DNA of 64,000 nt, taken from Jaapia argillacea MUCL 33604 (lineage: Eukaryota > Basidiomycota > Agaricomycetes > Jaapiales > Jaapiaceae). Every line of letters begins with the position of its first letter. Within the stretch, counting starts at the first letter, position 1. The stretch is taken from assembly GCA_000697665.1 (NCBI GenBank), contig KL197754.1, positions 42,622 through 106,621 of the forward strand. Reading direction: 5' to 3'. Positions 9,896-22,837 of this stretch are shown piece after piece. Position numbers and translations under genes: made by a program. The notes under the pieces are model-generated. The model saw only the letters and a program-made list of their open reading frames with translations, did not search any database and was not told the origin of the DNA.

Positions 9896-12009
9896 ATGAC
9901 CTCCCCCAATGGCCTTATATGTTTCACCAACTGCTTGCTTCCACTCGAAGATGGTAGTCTCGTCCAAAGGGACCTGTGGATTGACGAACGTCGAGGTGTG
10001 ATTCTTGATGCGCAAGTACGTTCACCTTCACGAGGTTTTCGACTCTTCGTGGTTGGTTCACTCATCAGCGCACAGCGTACTTTCTTTTTGCGAAAGCAAC
10101 GGCCAGAGCGAATCATTGATCTGGAGGGAAACATCCTGAGGTACGTTCAAGACATCCGCCACATAACGTAGTCTGACAATGCCAACTAGCCCCGGTCTCA
10201 TTGACATCCAAATCAATGGAGCTTATGGATTCGACTTCTCCGTCTATGATGGAGACGATGAAGCCTATCGATCCGGTCTCAAGACAGTGGCGGAAAGAAT
10301 TGTTGAGACTGGCGTGACTTCGTACGTTCTTTCTTGTTACATGGTTACCCTTCATTTATCCTGACCTAGCCTTGTGCCAACGATCATCGTGAGTTCTCCC
10401 CGAGACTTGCCACATCTCCGAACTTAAGTCCTAACCCTACCCGGCACATCGCAGACTCAAGAAAAGACTCTCTATCCCAAGATTCTCAATCTCCTGCGCC
10501 CCTACACCCCTCCTTCTTCCGCGAATCTCCTGGGATGGCATGCTGAAGGCCCGTTCATCCAGCTCGCCAAACGTGGAGCTCATGCCCCTCCATTCATCAT
10601 CCCGGCACCAGAAGGCCTCAAATCATTCGAGAACGTATATGGCCCCGAAAATTTGTCAGTTACCGAGGATTGGCTCATGGCCGGAGGCGGAGAGGGTAGA
10701 GTTGGAGTGAGGATGATCACTGCTGCACCTGAAATTGAAGGTGTGATGGATTCTGTCGAGGAGTTGAGCAGGAGGGGTGTGGTTTGTTCCATTGGTCATA
10801 GGTGAGCTTCCGAGCCCAATGAGCTTAATGTCTTCTGGCTGAAAGTTTTGTATGGTTAGTATTGCCACGACAGACATTGCCACAACCGCCGTGCTTTCTG
10901 GCGCACGCCTGATTACCCATCTCTTCAATGCGATGCCTCAACTCCATCATCGCGACCCCTCCATTATCGGACTCATCGGAGCGTCACCACATGCATCGGC
11001 TTTCACCCCAATCACCTCTCCCGTTTCCTCCTCTGTCACACACAACTTCTTCCCCCACAAAGCACCTATAGCTTCCACGAACTCGACCCCACCATCTCAC
11101 ACACCTTCCCACTCTCACACCTCGTCGAGTCTGGTGAAACTCACAACGGGAGGCAAAGCTACTTCGGAAGCTTTTGATGACCACGAGACACCACCACAAA
11201 CCCCTATGCTTACCAAATCTTCAAATGCATTCAGCGCGGAGAAGTTGGCTCTGAAGTTGAGTAGTAAAGGCCCGAGAGGGGAGTTGCATCTCGAGAAAGG
11301 TCGAGTGGCGGATATGGCATTTGAGAGACCATTCTACGAGTTGATCGTGGATGGGATACACTCGCATCCCAATTCCATTCGAGTAAGTGACACTTCGTTT
11401 GTTCAACCTTCCCTAGCTGATGGAATGCTCATAGTTGGCATATGGAGCCTACCCGGAGGGGTGTATTTTGATAACCGATGGTAAGTGCAGGATTTCTATC
11501 TTCTGGGCCTTGATATATGCGCGTCGGTGTTGACATCCGTACAGCGATGAAGATCCTTGACCCCAACCTTCGGGATGGTGTCCACGAATGGCGAGATGGT
11601 AAACGATTTGTCAAGGAAGGAGATAAGCTCTACCTAGAGGGTACTACGACTCTTGCTGGAAGGTACGTCATTCTTGCCTTGGTCCTTGCTATGCGTCTTG
11701 AAACGTACGATGAAAAAAGTGTTGTGACACTCGGTAAATGTGTCCGCAACTTCTCCAAATTCACTGGCTGCTCTCTCGGAGAGGCTATCAAATGCGCCAC
11801 ATACAACCCGGCCAAGTGAGTAGAGTTTCCATCGATGATAGAGAGACTATATGCGCTGACTAACGACGCCCAGATGCCTCGGTATCGAGAACAAGAAAGG
11901 CACTTTAAGATCTGAGGCCGATGCTGACCTTGTAGTGCTGGATCGCAAGGGTAACGTTGTCAGCACTTGGGTTGGGGCCAAGGAAGTTTGGAGGAGAGAT
12001 AGGGTGTAA
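9896..12009 (+). CDS. N-acetylglucosamine-6-phosphate deacetylase
   Basis: Ten exons (9896-10015, 10076-10140, 10190-10321, 10370-10388, 10455-10801, 10860-11382, 11435-11480, 11545-11662, 11720-11815, 11874-12009) give 533 residues. The enzyme hydrolyses GlcNAc-6-phosphate to glucosamine-6-phosphate and acetate in the cytosol, the second step of GlcNAc (chitin) catabolism. Visible landmarks are [18 protein letters not shown], metal ligand Glu143 in WHAEGPF, His227 in IGHS, His248 and Asn251 in THLFNAM, and the catalytic Asp417 in LITDAM. A low-complexity S/T/P/H-rich insert of about 105 residues (277-383) interrupts the barrel before [16 protein letters not shown]; it stays in frame with no intron. 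Introns are 45-66 nt. Bacterial orthologues (NagA) are near 380 residues; the insert and longer ends explain the size. Confidence 0.93.
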
Positions 12010-12723
12010 GGTATGAAGTCGTACGTTTGGGAGTGGATTATATTTTGGGCTTCAGGGGTGTAAACCGAGGATAGACAACAGGATTTCGTTGTACGAGTAT
12101 GAGTGTTACGGCTGATGGCAATGAAATGCAGGATTTCCGGAGATTGTGCTCGCGCTTTATACCAAGTTAGTCCGAGCTTCGGTATTAGCTGCACGGATGC
12201 GGATCCCAGTGTTTCTTTGTTAAGTACTTACCAGAGTTCTGTAGATCTAACCCTGCTCAATCGAGTAACTGACGACGGTGGAGATCAAGTGCAGATCTCG
12301 AGGCCAGGACTTTATTCTCGATGAAAGGATTGCTTGCTATCAACTTTCGTACAAGAGACGCGGTCGCAAGTCTCGGAATTTATACCTCAGTGCTCGAGGT
12401 GAAATTACATTCACAGATGATTGCATGTTCACGAATAAATGCTGGGACACAAACATGCAATAGTAGTAGCACTACATTGTAGTGAATGAGGAGACCAACA
12501 AAGAAAGAGAACACTACGAACAACAACAGCGGTGGGGAGTGACAACAAAAATCATCGTAAAATGTCGTGTATGGTGTCTATGAGATTCAAAGTGTCTATC
12601 ACCACAAAGGGTATAGAGGGGCGTGGCGTTACCAGAATATTTTAATAGAAACGTCAAATGGGTCCCGGACTGAACATTGTCAAAGGACAGGAAAAGTCTG
12701 CACTCATTTGGCCAGGTAGTTGG
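12010..12723. other. Shared 3' region between convergent genes
   Basis: The deacetylase (plus) and the cupredoxin-like gene (minus) converge here, so this stretch should hold both 3' UTRs. No additional gene or RNA was recognised. Confidence 0.5.
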
Positions 12724-13514
12724 TTAGATAACCAGAGCCGTCAGGGCAACGAGGACAAGCGGGAGGGCGGTGAATCCTCCAAGTGTCATTGCTCGGTCAG
12801 CACTGGACGTAGTCGATGTCGATGTAGCGCTGGTGCCTGGCTGGGTTGCCGTATGCGAGACGCTGGATGAAGTCGCTCCCGTTCCGTTCAAGCGAATGGC
12901 GTTGCGCTATGAGTCAAAACTAATCAGTTTCCCCTTCAAAGTCGAAGAGAGTAAATCAATTACCTCAAACCCGGCCAGGGTCTGTGTCGAACTCTCGTTG
13001 CTGTTGATAACACCAACACCACCCTTTCCACAAGTATTCCAGTCGAAGAACCACATCGTCGTGTTGACATTTGACTCATCGATGGGGACTGTCAGGATAG
13101 TTACAGCGGTGAAGTTTCCTGAATCACGGAACCCAGAGTCGAATCCGTTGATGGTGATGTTTGCTTCGTGGGCGGGAATACAAGGTGCGTAGAACACTGC
13201 TTGTGTTGCAGTGTGATTTCCCTGCGTGACTGACATACAAGTTTCAAGATGAGGGTCAATATATCCACACAAATTTTAATGAAGGCGTACAGTTGAACAC
13301 CACGACATCCCCCGCCTGAGCGACGACTCTCTGAGGTTGGAAAACGAGACTGGAGTTCGTTGTGGTGTTACCACCGACAGTCACCACGATGTTCGCCGCA
13401 CTGACAGCGCTGATTACGGACAACTATTACCCAGAACACGAGGAATTAGTACAAGGTTTCGATAACAAGATGCATAGAACGCACAAGGGCAAGCACGAAC
13501 GATCCAACACGCAT
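12724..13514 (-). CDS. Secreted cupredoxin-like, GPI-anchored protein
   Basis: Four exons (13485-13514, 13291-13423, 12964-13229, 12724-12906, minus strand) give 203 residues. An N-terminal signal peptide (MRVGSFVLALLSVISAVSA) precedes a domain with NIVVTVGG, LVFQPQRVVAQAGDVVVFNF, NHTATQAVF, PC, FDSGF and WFFDWNTCGKGGVGVIN. This is the layout of fungal extracellular serine-rich, cupredoxin-fold proteins. After the domain come an S/T-rich stretch with likely O-glycosylation sites and a hydrophobic C-terminus ending LVLVALTALVI, as expected for a GPI-anchor signal. His in GNHT and Cys in DWNTC sit where type I copper ligands could be, but the full ligand set is not obvious, so copper binding is unproven. 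Role is probably at the cell wall or surface. Confidence 0.82.
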
Positions 13515-14755
13515 TTTGACAAGAAACAGAGGGATCGGGTGGGAGATGGGGGGTGTTGGGGGAGGGTGGGGATGACAGTATGATACGCAGGGAAGGCGCA
13601 GGGTTAAAGAGGTCTCGAGCTCGTAAGGTACAGTGAGGCTCAAACATGTCAACACGTTGTACGGACGCGAGAATAGACCAGTAATCGAAGTCATGAATAT
13701 CGCGATCAATTTCGTTTTGGCAACTTCGCGATTGATTTGCGGCGTCTTATTGGTTGGAATATGCCGTAATGTGCTTATCATTTCCTGTTATGGCGGTGAC
13801 GTCATAACTATGGTTGGACCTTGTTGAACAAGATAACAAGGATACAATATCTTGGTTCCTTACTTTCATCCCTCTAATTCGAATACCAATGCTCCCAATA
13901 CCAATAGCAAGGTCCTTTCATGTCTCCTGGAGTCCTTACTCCGTCTGCCGTCGCTTTCCGTCCACTTTTCGCCATTCCCGTCGCTCCACAAAATATTGTT
14001 CAAAAACACCGATGCCTTTCATTGTTCTGATGCCCAACGTCATGGCAAAAATTTCTGACCGCTCTCGACGTCATGGAGCAACGAATTTTGTGTCGCAACC
14101 TTCCTCGCATCCCGGATGCACATGTGTCGCGTGCTGTTGAGCAATATGCCGAAGACACGCTGTCATTTGTATAGATGGGCGCATTGGACCCACAACTCAG
14201 AATTTCCTTGATATCTTTCTTTTCCTTGAACTCTCTCACACGTCAGTGAAAATCGACTCCCGGAAGATGTCCCTCCATAAATGCTTTCGTTTTGCGGCTC
14301 TGTCGATCGCGTTCGGAGTCAGTTCAAACCCAGAAACCAAGGTGCGACATAAGTACTGGGCCATAGATCGGCGCCGCGATAACGTTCCCGATGAGCTTGC
14401 TAGTACTGGTACGAAGGTTTGCTTGACACCTTTGGTTTTTGGACTCTGACGTCCCAATATCTCCTCGTATTTATGGGGCAGTACGCCTTTTTCCATGGCC
14501 TTGTTGGTGGCGGACAAGTACCAATGCCAGATGCAACGCGTTGAGCACGTGCAGTTTCGTCACAGTTTCGTCTTGGGTGTTCTGTCACGCACATTGGTGA
14601 GCAAGTTTCGGTGAACAATCTATTCTCGTTATCTCTATATAGGACCACGTATATCTATCGGAAGGAACGGATACGAGACTCGGAGCGGGTTATACTGCAC
14701 CGAAGTCAGTACTTCACGCTGCCCCCATCCAGTCTCTCTTCCAGTGCACTCCACC
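13515..14755. other. Intergenic
   Basis: No gene recognised in 1.2 kb; only short frames on both strands. A TATATAGG sequence near 14636-14643, about 115 bp before the next start codon, could be the core promoter of the F-box-like gene. Confidence 0.4.
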
Positions 14756-15682
14756 ATGGGCGAGCTGGTTGACGACCACCCGAATTTGGGAGTTCCGATG
14801 GAGTCGACAGCACACTGGTTGCCACCCGAACTCATCCTTCTCATCGTTGAGTACGCTCTCACACCCTACGACACCCAATTCGCACTCTCCCTATCCGTCG
14901 TCTCCTCCTGGACCAGACGAGTCGTCCTTCCCCACATCTTCTCCACATTATCCATCAGAAACCTCCCCGAGAAACATGACGTGTTACCACCACATCTAGG
15001 AACTCACGTTCAAAACCTTTTGATCCAGAGAGTCGGGGCGTCTTGGACGAATGCAACCGCATTTTTCGACAACTGCCCGAATGCGACGAGCATCACGTTA
15101 CCTTCACAATACATGTGGTCGCTTCATCGCTCTATCCAAAGGCGATACCTTGCGAGTTCTCAGTCGAATTCGTCAGATGGAGGCGAACTATGGAGCCGTT
15201 GTCACTCCCTATCAATCTTCGGCCAAATTTACGAACCACTCTCCCCCTTCCTCACAACCCAACCTGGGCTCGCCTTCCTCCACCAGCTAACCCACCTCGA
15301 AATCACTCTGTCCAACCACATCTCCGTCGACCGAATCTCCCTCTCCGCACTCCCCAACCTCACTCACATCGCCGGCCCCATTTTCTACCTTATTCATCCC
15401 ACGGGAGTGGAACGCGATTTGCAAGAGTACTTGGCGAGAGAGAGGTTGGAAAAGCTCGTGTTGACCGTGAATCACCATTCAGGGTTGGCACTTATATTTG
15501 GGGGTATACAGAAGTTACAGACCAGGCATTCGGGGTGGAAAGGGTGGTCGAGGGTTGGTATCTTGTCTCTTGTGATGGCTGGTTTGGAGTCCTTGGATAT
15601 CACAGGCTGGCGGGCTGATAAGAGGAAGGGGGTGACGATTTGGGACGACCCGGGTATAGTTTGGATCTTGGATTTAGATTGA
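14756..15682 (+). CDS. F-box-like protein
   Basis: An intronless frame of 308 residues starts at an ATG in a near-ideal context (CCACCATGG at 14752-14760); an in-frame ATG 12 nt upstream is less favourable. Residues 17-60 read HWLPPELILLIVEYAL... with downstream hydrophobics and a W, as in the degenerate F-box-like motif of basidiomycete proteins. The rest has irregular leucine-rich repeat character (LTHLEITL, LSALPNLTHI, LESLDITGW). F-box proteins recruit substrates to SCF ubiquitin ligases through Skp1. The substrate is unknown, and such genes are numerous and fast-evolving in Agaricomycetes. Confidence 0.7.
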   Translation: MGELVDDHPNLGVPMESTAHWLPPELILLIVEYALTPYDTQFALSLSVVSSWTRRVVLPHIFSTLSIRNLPEKHDVLPPHLGTHVQNLLIQRVGASWTNATAFFDNCPNATSITLPSQYMWSLHRSIQRRYLASSQSNSSDGGELWSRCHSLSIFGQIYEPLSPFLTTQPGLAFLHQLTHLEITLSNHISVDRISLSALPNLTHIAGPIFYLIHPTGVERDLQEYLARERLEKLVLTVNHHSGLALIFGGIQKLQTRHSGWKGWSRVGILSLVMAGLESLDITGWRADKRKGVTIWDDPGIVWILDLD

Positions 15683-17408
15683 TATGTATGCTATGATCTT
15701 TGTTGTGATATTTTGGACATTCGAGCGGGCAAATTCGGGTCAACCCACGATACGATCCTTCCTAATCCGGAAGCCTCAAGGTTTTGGCCTTGAGCGCCGC
15801 TTTCACGAGCAACCCATCACGAAGGTATGTTCTGAAGGGGCTGACATCCACCGAAAATCGCCAGCAATGTTCATCGCAAGTCAATGGGAAGGGGAATTAG
15901 TGGTGATCAAGTGAGCCCTTCCGTATTATGAAGAACTGAAAAAACTTACTGAATGAGCACGTCAGTCGGGCCCAGCAGAAAATTCCACTAATCAAGTCCG
16001 CAGTCGGTGAACTCTGAGTTTGTTCCATGTTGGTAGGCACATCTGCGCCCCTTTGCCCCCAACCCCTGCGAGGCCGTTGCTATTTTGGTCAGACTGAGCC
16101 ACCGCCGAACTGAAGAATATCCATCTTTACCTCTTCTTACCCCTCCGATGCAAGGATGCAAACGTACATAGATCCGACAGGTGGCTAGGAACTGCTCCAG
16201 TACCGGCATATATCCGAATTTTAGTCGGATCCCACTCACGAGGGCCGGCTCGGCCCGCTTGTACGAAATCCTTCTATCCCGAAAAACCTGCTACTACTTG
16301 GGTGTCATTCTCTCCCTGGTCGTAGCACTATCCGATCGCATTTTCGTGGAAATATACCCCAATCGATTGGATCAACAAAGGATTATTTGCGTGCAAAGGG
16401 TCGGCAGTCGAGAAGGGCCATGTATCCGTCACCGGGACAAGGGGCCCTCGGTCCCGGTTAACCCCGCAAAACCCGCCGGATAGGAGTGCGGGGAAATAAC
16501 CATTCAGAGCCCATACCTTTGGGGTAGACTCGGGTTCAAACCTTGTCGAGGGTTGTAACCTGGGGCCGGAGGTGTTTCGTAGAAACGTGGACTCGACACA
16601 CGTGGGAGCAGCTTCCATTGTGATGCAAGACGACGCTGTGGGAGATCCACTGAGGAGGCCGGAGGATCCGCCCTGGGTAGTTCTGGAATCAGAGTTTCTC
16701 GATCTATTCTCGTATGGTGTATCGAGGATATTTTTAACCACGCGGAGATATTCGTTCTAGGATATTCAATCGCCCTTGGTCGGTAGGAAATAACTGCAGA
16801 AATAAGGTAGGCGACACGAGGATCGGTGCCACGAGGACAAGGAGACACAAACCTAAAATGCCGTAGTGGGAAGGCGGTAACAGAACGCGAGGGGGAAAAT
16901 GATTTCGAGAGATCTGGGTGCGAGTGTATCTTGTCGCTTGGGCGATACAAGCATGAGTAATGAGGCAGAACGACCATGGGATCTTGGATACCGGTAGTCA
17001 AGCTGTAATCAGATGACGTAGCCAAAGAAATCCCCGACGACGCGCTACCAGCCTCTACATCGACTGAAAGCAATCCGCGTCAAAAACCAGAGAGTCGCCT
17101 CGAACAAATGTGTCGGGCAAGTGCCGCAAAGCTGCCCTCTACGCGGCCATTTGCCACAAGAGCAACCAAGGCAACTGATTCGAAATTTCGTGGGTGACTG
17201 GGATAGGTACGCTGTGATGGAGCTTGAGGGAAAGCGCTCGATACCATTCCGATAAATGTCCGTTCGCCCTCTGAGGCACGACGAACAATGAGAATAGCCA
17301 CGTTCCACGGCGTGTAGATTCAACTGCTCGTTTTTGGCCGCTCGAAACCCTTCGTCATCCTCCATTAGGAATCCCTGGATTCTTTGTTATTTTCTGCACG
17401 AGAGACGG
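15683..17408. other. Intergenic with an uncertain minus-strand frame
   Basis: 1.7 kb upstream of the first xylanase. On the minus strand, open frames at 16504-17073 (189 codons, beginning MLSVDVEAGSASSGIS) and 17045-17365 could be exons of an unrecognised gene. No family match or convincing splice chain was found, so no CDS is called. The right end carries the xylanase promoter. Confidence 0.3.
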
Positions 17409-17416
17409 TATAAAAG
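17409..17416 (+). promoter_or_regulatory. TATA box of xylanase 1
   Basis: TATAAAAG lies 64 bp upstream of the xylanase start codon. The tandem paralogue has the same octamer at exactly the same distance, so the core promoter was duplicated with the gene or is constrained. A strong TATA box suits an inducible secreted enzyme. Confidence 0.75.
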
Positions 17417-17472
17417 GATGTTGGAAAGAGTTTCTACATACCAGTCACAGACGCGCCCCAACATTAGCAGTT

Positions 17473-19177
<1,705 letters not shown>

Positions 19178-20499
19178 GTGTCTCACAACTCGTGTACAAG
19201 CCTTTGTCAACTCTGTTAAATTATAATACAAGGATTTCAGTGTCTTTACACACCACTACCCTGAGGGTCAAGGCCATCTGCATGCCACATGAGATCCTGG
19301 CCCTTTAGAGGCGTGAACCTGCGCACTCGTAAAGCTTACCAATAGAGGACGAGCCTTGCGCCACGCCAAGAGGCGATATAAACGGGTCTTTGGCGCTGAG
19401 GGTGAGGGTGAGGGTGAACGTCTCGAGAGTGGGACCACCGAACAGGCAAAACAAATTTGCAAGTAGGAGGGAATCCGGGAGTGTCGTACATGTACGTTGT
19501 AACGGGCCGTTGCTCCGTCAAATATTTTACCAAATTTTTTAGCGTCCATAGGTCATCAGGGTTGGGGAGAGGCTCACAGACAGAGGCGACTCGAGTTGGA
19601 CAAGATTTGACCCGACCAAGGTGATGGAGTAATCTGGATGAACGCCAACGAGTCCTGCAGTCGGTGAGAGGATCTTTTAATGGCAGGTGCCTTCTTGAGG
19701 AACAAGTGATGAGATCGATGAGAGCCGCTGCGGGGAAAGGGAGGGTCGACAAAGGATTCACTCAGCAAGAAGTTGGCCCCCTTCAAGCGGAGCTGTGGCG
19801 TTGGGTGGCATGGAAGCAAATTGCCACGCGTTACTACCACGTGTTCTTGAACTCCCACCACTTCGCTCCAGCTCACTATGCCAGTACAAGTTCCAAGCCT
19901 ATTTCTGTGTTCCTCTCGGAGTCGTTTAGGCATACAGATCACTGGACTGTGGTTCCCCGCATGTTCCTTTGGGGATAGGCAACCCTTTTCGAGAGACGCA
20001 ATCGCATCCCCCCCCGCCCAGTCGGATGCAGAAATTTCGTGCGATCGGCCCTGGGGGTGGTATAAATGCTCAAGGGTACACATGGGCAACGTAAAGGTAT
20101 GCTTTCAGGAAGTCTCGTAAAGGGATCGATGTGCTAATGCAACGACCCCCAGCGGAGTCTGGTTCATTATTTATGCCCCTCTTGTTGGAACGATCCACAA
20201 ACTCGGTCCGAGCTTCTTGGCCTAGGCTTCCCAAGGAGCACAGCGAAAACGTAGATGGGAGGTCAGGTATTCGTCGAGAATGACGAAAGTCGCGAGAAAG
20301 AGCTCACGAAGACTCACGAGCTTGATGTTCGGTGCGATACCGACATTTTACCGGCAAGTTTCTCTTCGACTCCACGACCATTCAGAAGTTTCTTCTGCGA
20401 ATTCTTTCCCTCTTCTTGATCATTTTGACCTCTGTACCTCCTCGTTGCAGGTCACCCGACCTTTCTGAAACGTATTGAATGTCCTACTTGCGTGCTGCG
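19178..20499. other. Spacer between tandem xylanases
   Basis: 1.3 kb holding the 3' UTR of xylanase 1 and the promoter of xylanase 2. No extra gene recognised. TATAAATG at about 20050 follows a C-rich tract and resembles a TATA element, but no coding exon follows it closely. Confidence 0.45.
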
Positions 20500-20507
20500 T
20501 ATAAAAG
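20500..20507 (+). promoter_or_regulatory. TATA box of xylanase 2
   Basis: TATAAAAG lies 64 bp before the start codon at 20564, the same octamer and spacing as in xylanase 1. An in-frame ATG upstream of the TATA box (20492) therefore cannot be the start. Confidence 0.75.
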
Positions 20508-20563
20508 CATGTAGAATACAACGAAATCTACCAGTTGCCAACTCTTACCCCGTGTTTGCTGCA

Positions 20564-22187
20564 ATGGTTTTCCTTGGCTTACTTGCTGGCGCCGTCTCCG
20601 TGCTCGGTGCATCGGCTCTTGCCGTTGCATCGCCAGTCGCGCCGAGGACCTATTTACCTCCGACCCTCAAAAGCGCCGCTTACCCTCGGTACTTTGGCAA
20701 CGCCCTCCTGTCTGGCCATCTCCTGAACCTTTCGGATCCCTACTTTGACTGGACTGCGATCACTCAGTTCAGTGCCGCTACTCCCGAGAATGAGATGAAA
20801 TGGTACGGCGGTTTCGAATTTTCTATGCGTCGTTGCCCGTTTTGGGTCGACAACTGCCAATTTTGGATGGGCGCCTTTCCCTATGGAGACCACGTGCTGA
20901 TTTGAACCCTAGGCAGGTCATTGAGCCCTACCAGAACCAGTTCAATTTCACTGGTGGAGATATCGTGGCTGCTTTCGCAGTTGCGAACAACTACACTCTT
21001 CGTGGGCACAATCTCGTGTGGCACAGGTACGCCGGTTTATCATAGTTTTCACTGTGGTACTAAACTACACCATTCTATCCTCCAGTCAGCTGGCCCCATG
21101 GGTTAACAACCTCACCGGAGCGGCCGTGGAGGAAGCCATGGTCAACCACATTACTACTGGTTCGTCTCATCGACTTATCGGTCTTCTTTGATGACTGACA
21201 TGGTGGATGCCTCCGTTCAGTGATGACACACTACAAGGGTATCCCTTACGCTTGGGATGTAGTTAACGAGCCCCTCAACGATGGAAACGGCACTTTGAGG
21301 GAGGACATCTTCTACGAGCAGATCGGTCCCAACTACATCGAGCTCGCCCTCCAAACCGCTCGTTTGGCTGATCCCCATGCTAAATTGTACATTGTGAGTC
21401 TTGTCTCTCATTTTCTATGTCTTCAAAGTGAATGGAAAACTCATGTCCGATCTTTAGAACGATTACTCTATCGAGGGAGTAAACAACAAGTCAGACGCTA
21501 TGCTCGCTCTCGTGCAGAACCTCACCGCCAAAGGTTTACTAGACGGAATTGGTTTCGAGGTACGAATGCGTCTATTGTGATGGTATACATGGCAGACGAG
21601 ACTAAAGCCTATATCAGAGTCATTTCATCGTCGGTGAACTGCCCACCGACATGCTTGAGAACATGCAGCGCTTTGTTGCCGCTGGCGTCGAAGTCGCCAT
21701 CACCGAACTAGACATCAGGGTAAGAGTGTTATTATCCACATGTCAAACTGAAATGTCATCAGAACTCCCTGCAATGCGATTAGATGACCACCCCTCCCAC
21801 TGAGGCCGACATCTTACAGCAAGCGAAAGACTACGCGTACGTCGTTAGTGTATGCAAGACCGTCGCCAAGTGCCCTGGAATTGTAAGTTTCTTTCTCCAC
21901 CAAGTGCCTTCCTATTGGGCATTAAACCCAACAATGTTTGCAGTCGACTTGGGGTATCACTGATATGTACTCTTGGATCCCGAGCACCTTCCCTGGTTCG
22001 TCCACTTCGCGATTCCTGATGGATCCAGTTACTTACCGAGATGTACAGGTCAAGGTTATGCGTTGCTCTACGACGGTAATGTCTTTCTATTCGGCTCAGC
22101 TGTGCTCGAAACTGACCCGTCTCGAATTTAGACAACTACAATACCAAGCCAGCATATACTTCCGTCATCGAGACCTTCATGTCTTAA
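20564..22187 (+). CDS. GH10 endo-1,4-beta-xylanase 2
   Basis: Ten exons (20564-20802, 20913-21026, 21086-21159, 21221-21393, 21458-21559, 21618-21719, 21784-21882, 21944-21995, 22049-22075, 22132-22187) give 345 residues. It is the close tandem duplicate of xylanase 1. It has a signal peptide ([18 protein letters not shown]), [11 protein letters not shown], acid/base Glu159 in DVVNEPL, nucleophile Glu264 in ITELDIR and [10 protein letters not shown], with no binding module. Intron positions match xylanase 1 except that NDYSIEG is encoded without the extra intron that creates the microexon in copy 1. Both copies share an unusually long first intron (110-129 nt). The start is set by the signal peptide and by the TATA box 64 bp upstream. 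Confidence 0.95.
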
Positions 22188-22837
22188 TAGAGGGACGTCG
22201 GCTTCGTCGACCTTCCAATGTAGTCTGTAGTCACTTCAATTTTTGGGGGCGAGTACCCTTCTTACTTGCCTCATGATCATAAGTCCGCATATGAGTGTGC
22301 TGCGAACGGGCAGCGATTTAAGACTCTCTAGCACTGGAACAAAAAAACTTCAAGCTTAGCCAAGGCAAATTTTAGGCCTGGCTTTGCGAATCAGATCTGA
22401 GACTTCGAGATGCAGAGGGACAAGCCCTGTCGATACGCATGCTTGTCTTCAGAGAAAGTGACGTAGCAACAGAAAAGTATGCCCAAACAACCCCAAACAA
22501 CCCTCCATCCGGAATTTGTGTGGCTGAGTTTACCGTTTTGCAAGCGTGTCACCCAACCGCCATCACTGTTCTTGCTCTGCTTTCCCCCTCAGTCGATAAC
22601 TTGTGGACCTCATTCGTGAACGCGATAGCGTATCGGACCTCAATATTCAATCCCAAACTCCGGCGGTCTCGTGGTTCTTTGAACTCTGCTGTGGGTTCCG
22701 TCACATCCACCTCTGGTCCCTAGTTCGTTCCTACACGCCCACGAGCCTCCCGGGTCGACCAAGCTCCGGTTCCAAAAGACACTACACCACTTTTCTTCAA
22801 ATCTCCGCACCGCGTCGTTATAATTGACCCTGGGAAT
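22188..22837. other. Intergenic, perhaps decayed kinase N-terminus
   Basis: No intact gene. The frame of the following kinase stays open back to a stop at about 22722-22724 and adds PHRVVIIDPGN just before its first Met. In another frame, DLNIQSQTPAVSWFFELCCGF (22633-22692) loosely resembles the N-terminal segment of FunK1 kinases, so remnants of a longer gene may be present. Confidence 0.3.

Noticed and set aside
20492-20563. Upstream Met extending xylanase 2
   Set aside because: It lies 5' of the TATA box and would bury the signal peptide; the paralogue starts at the position equivalent to 20564.
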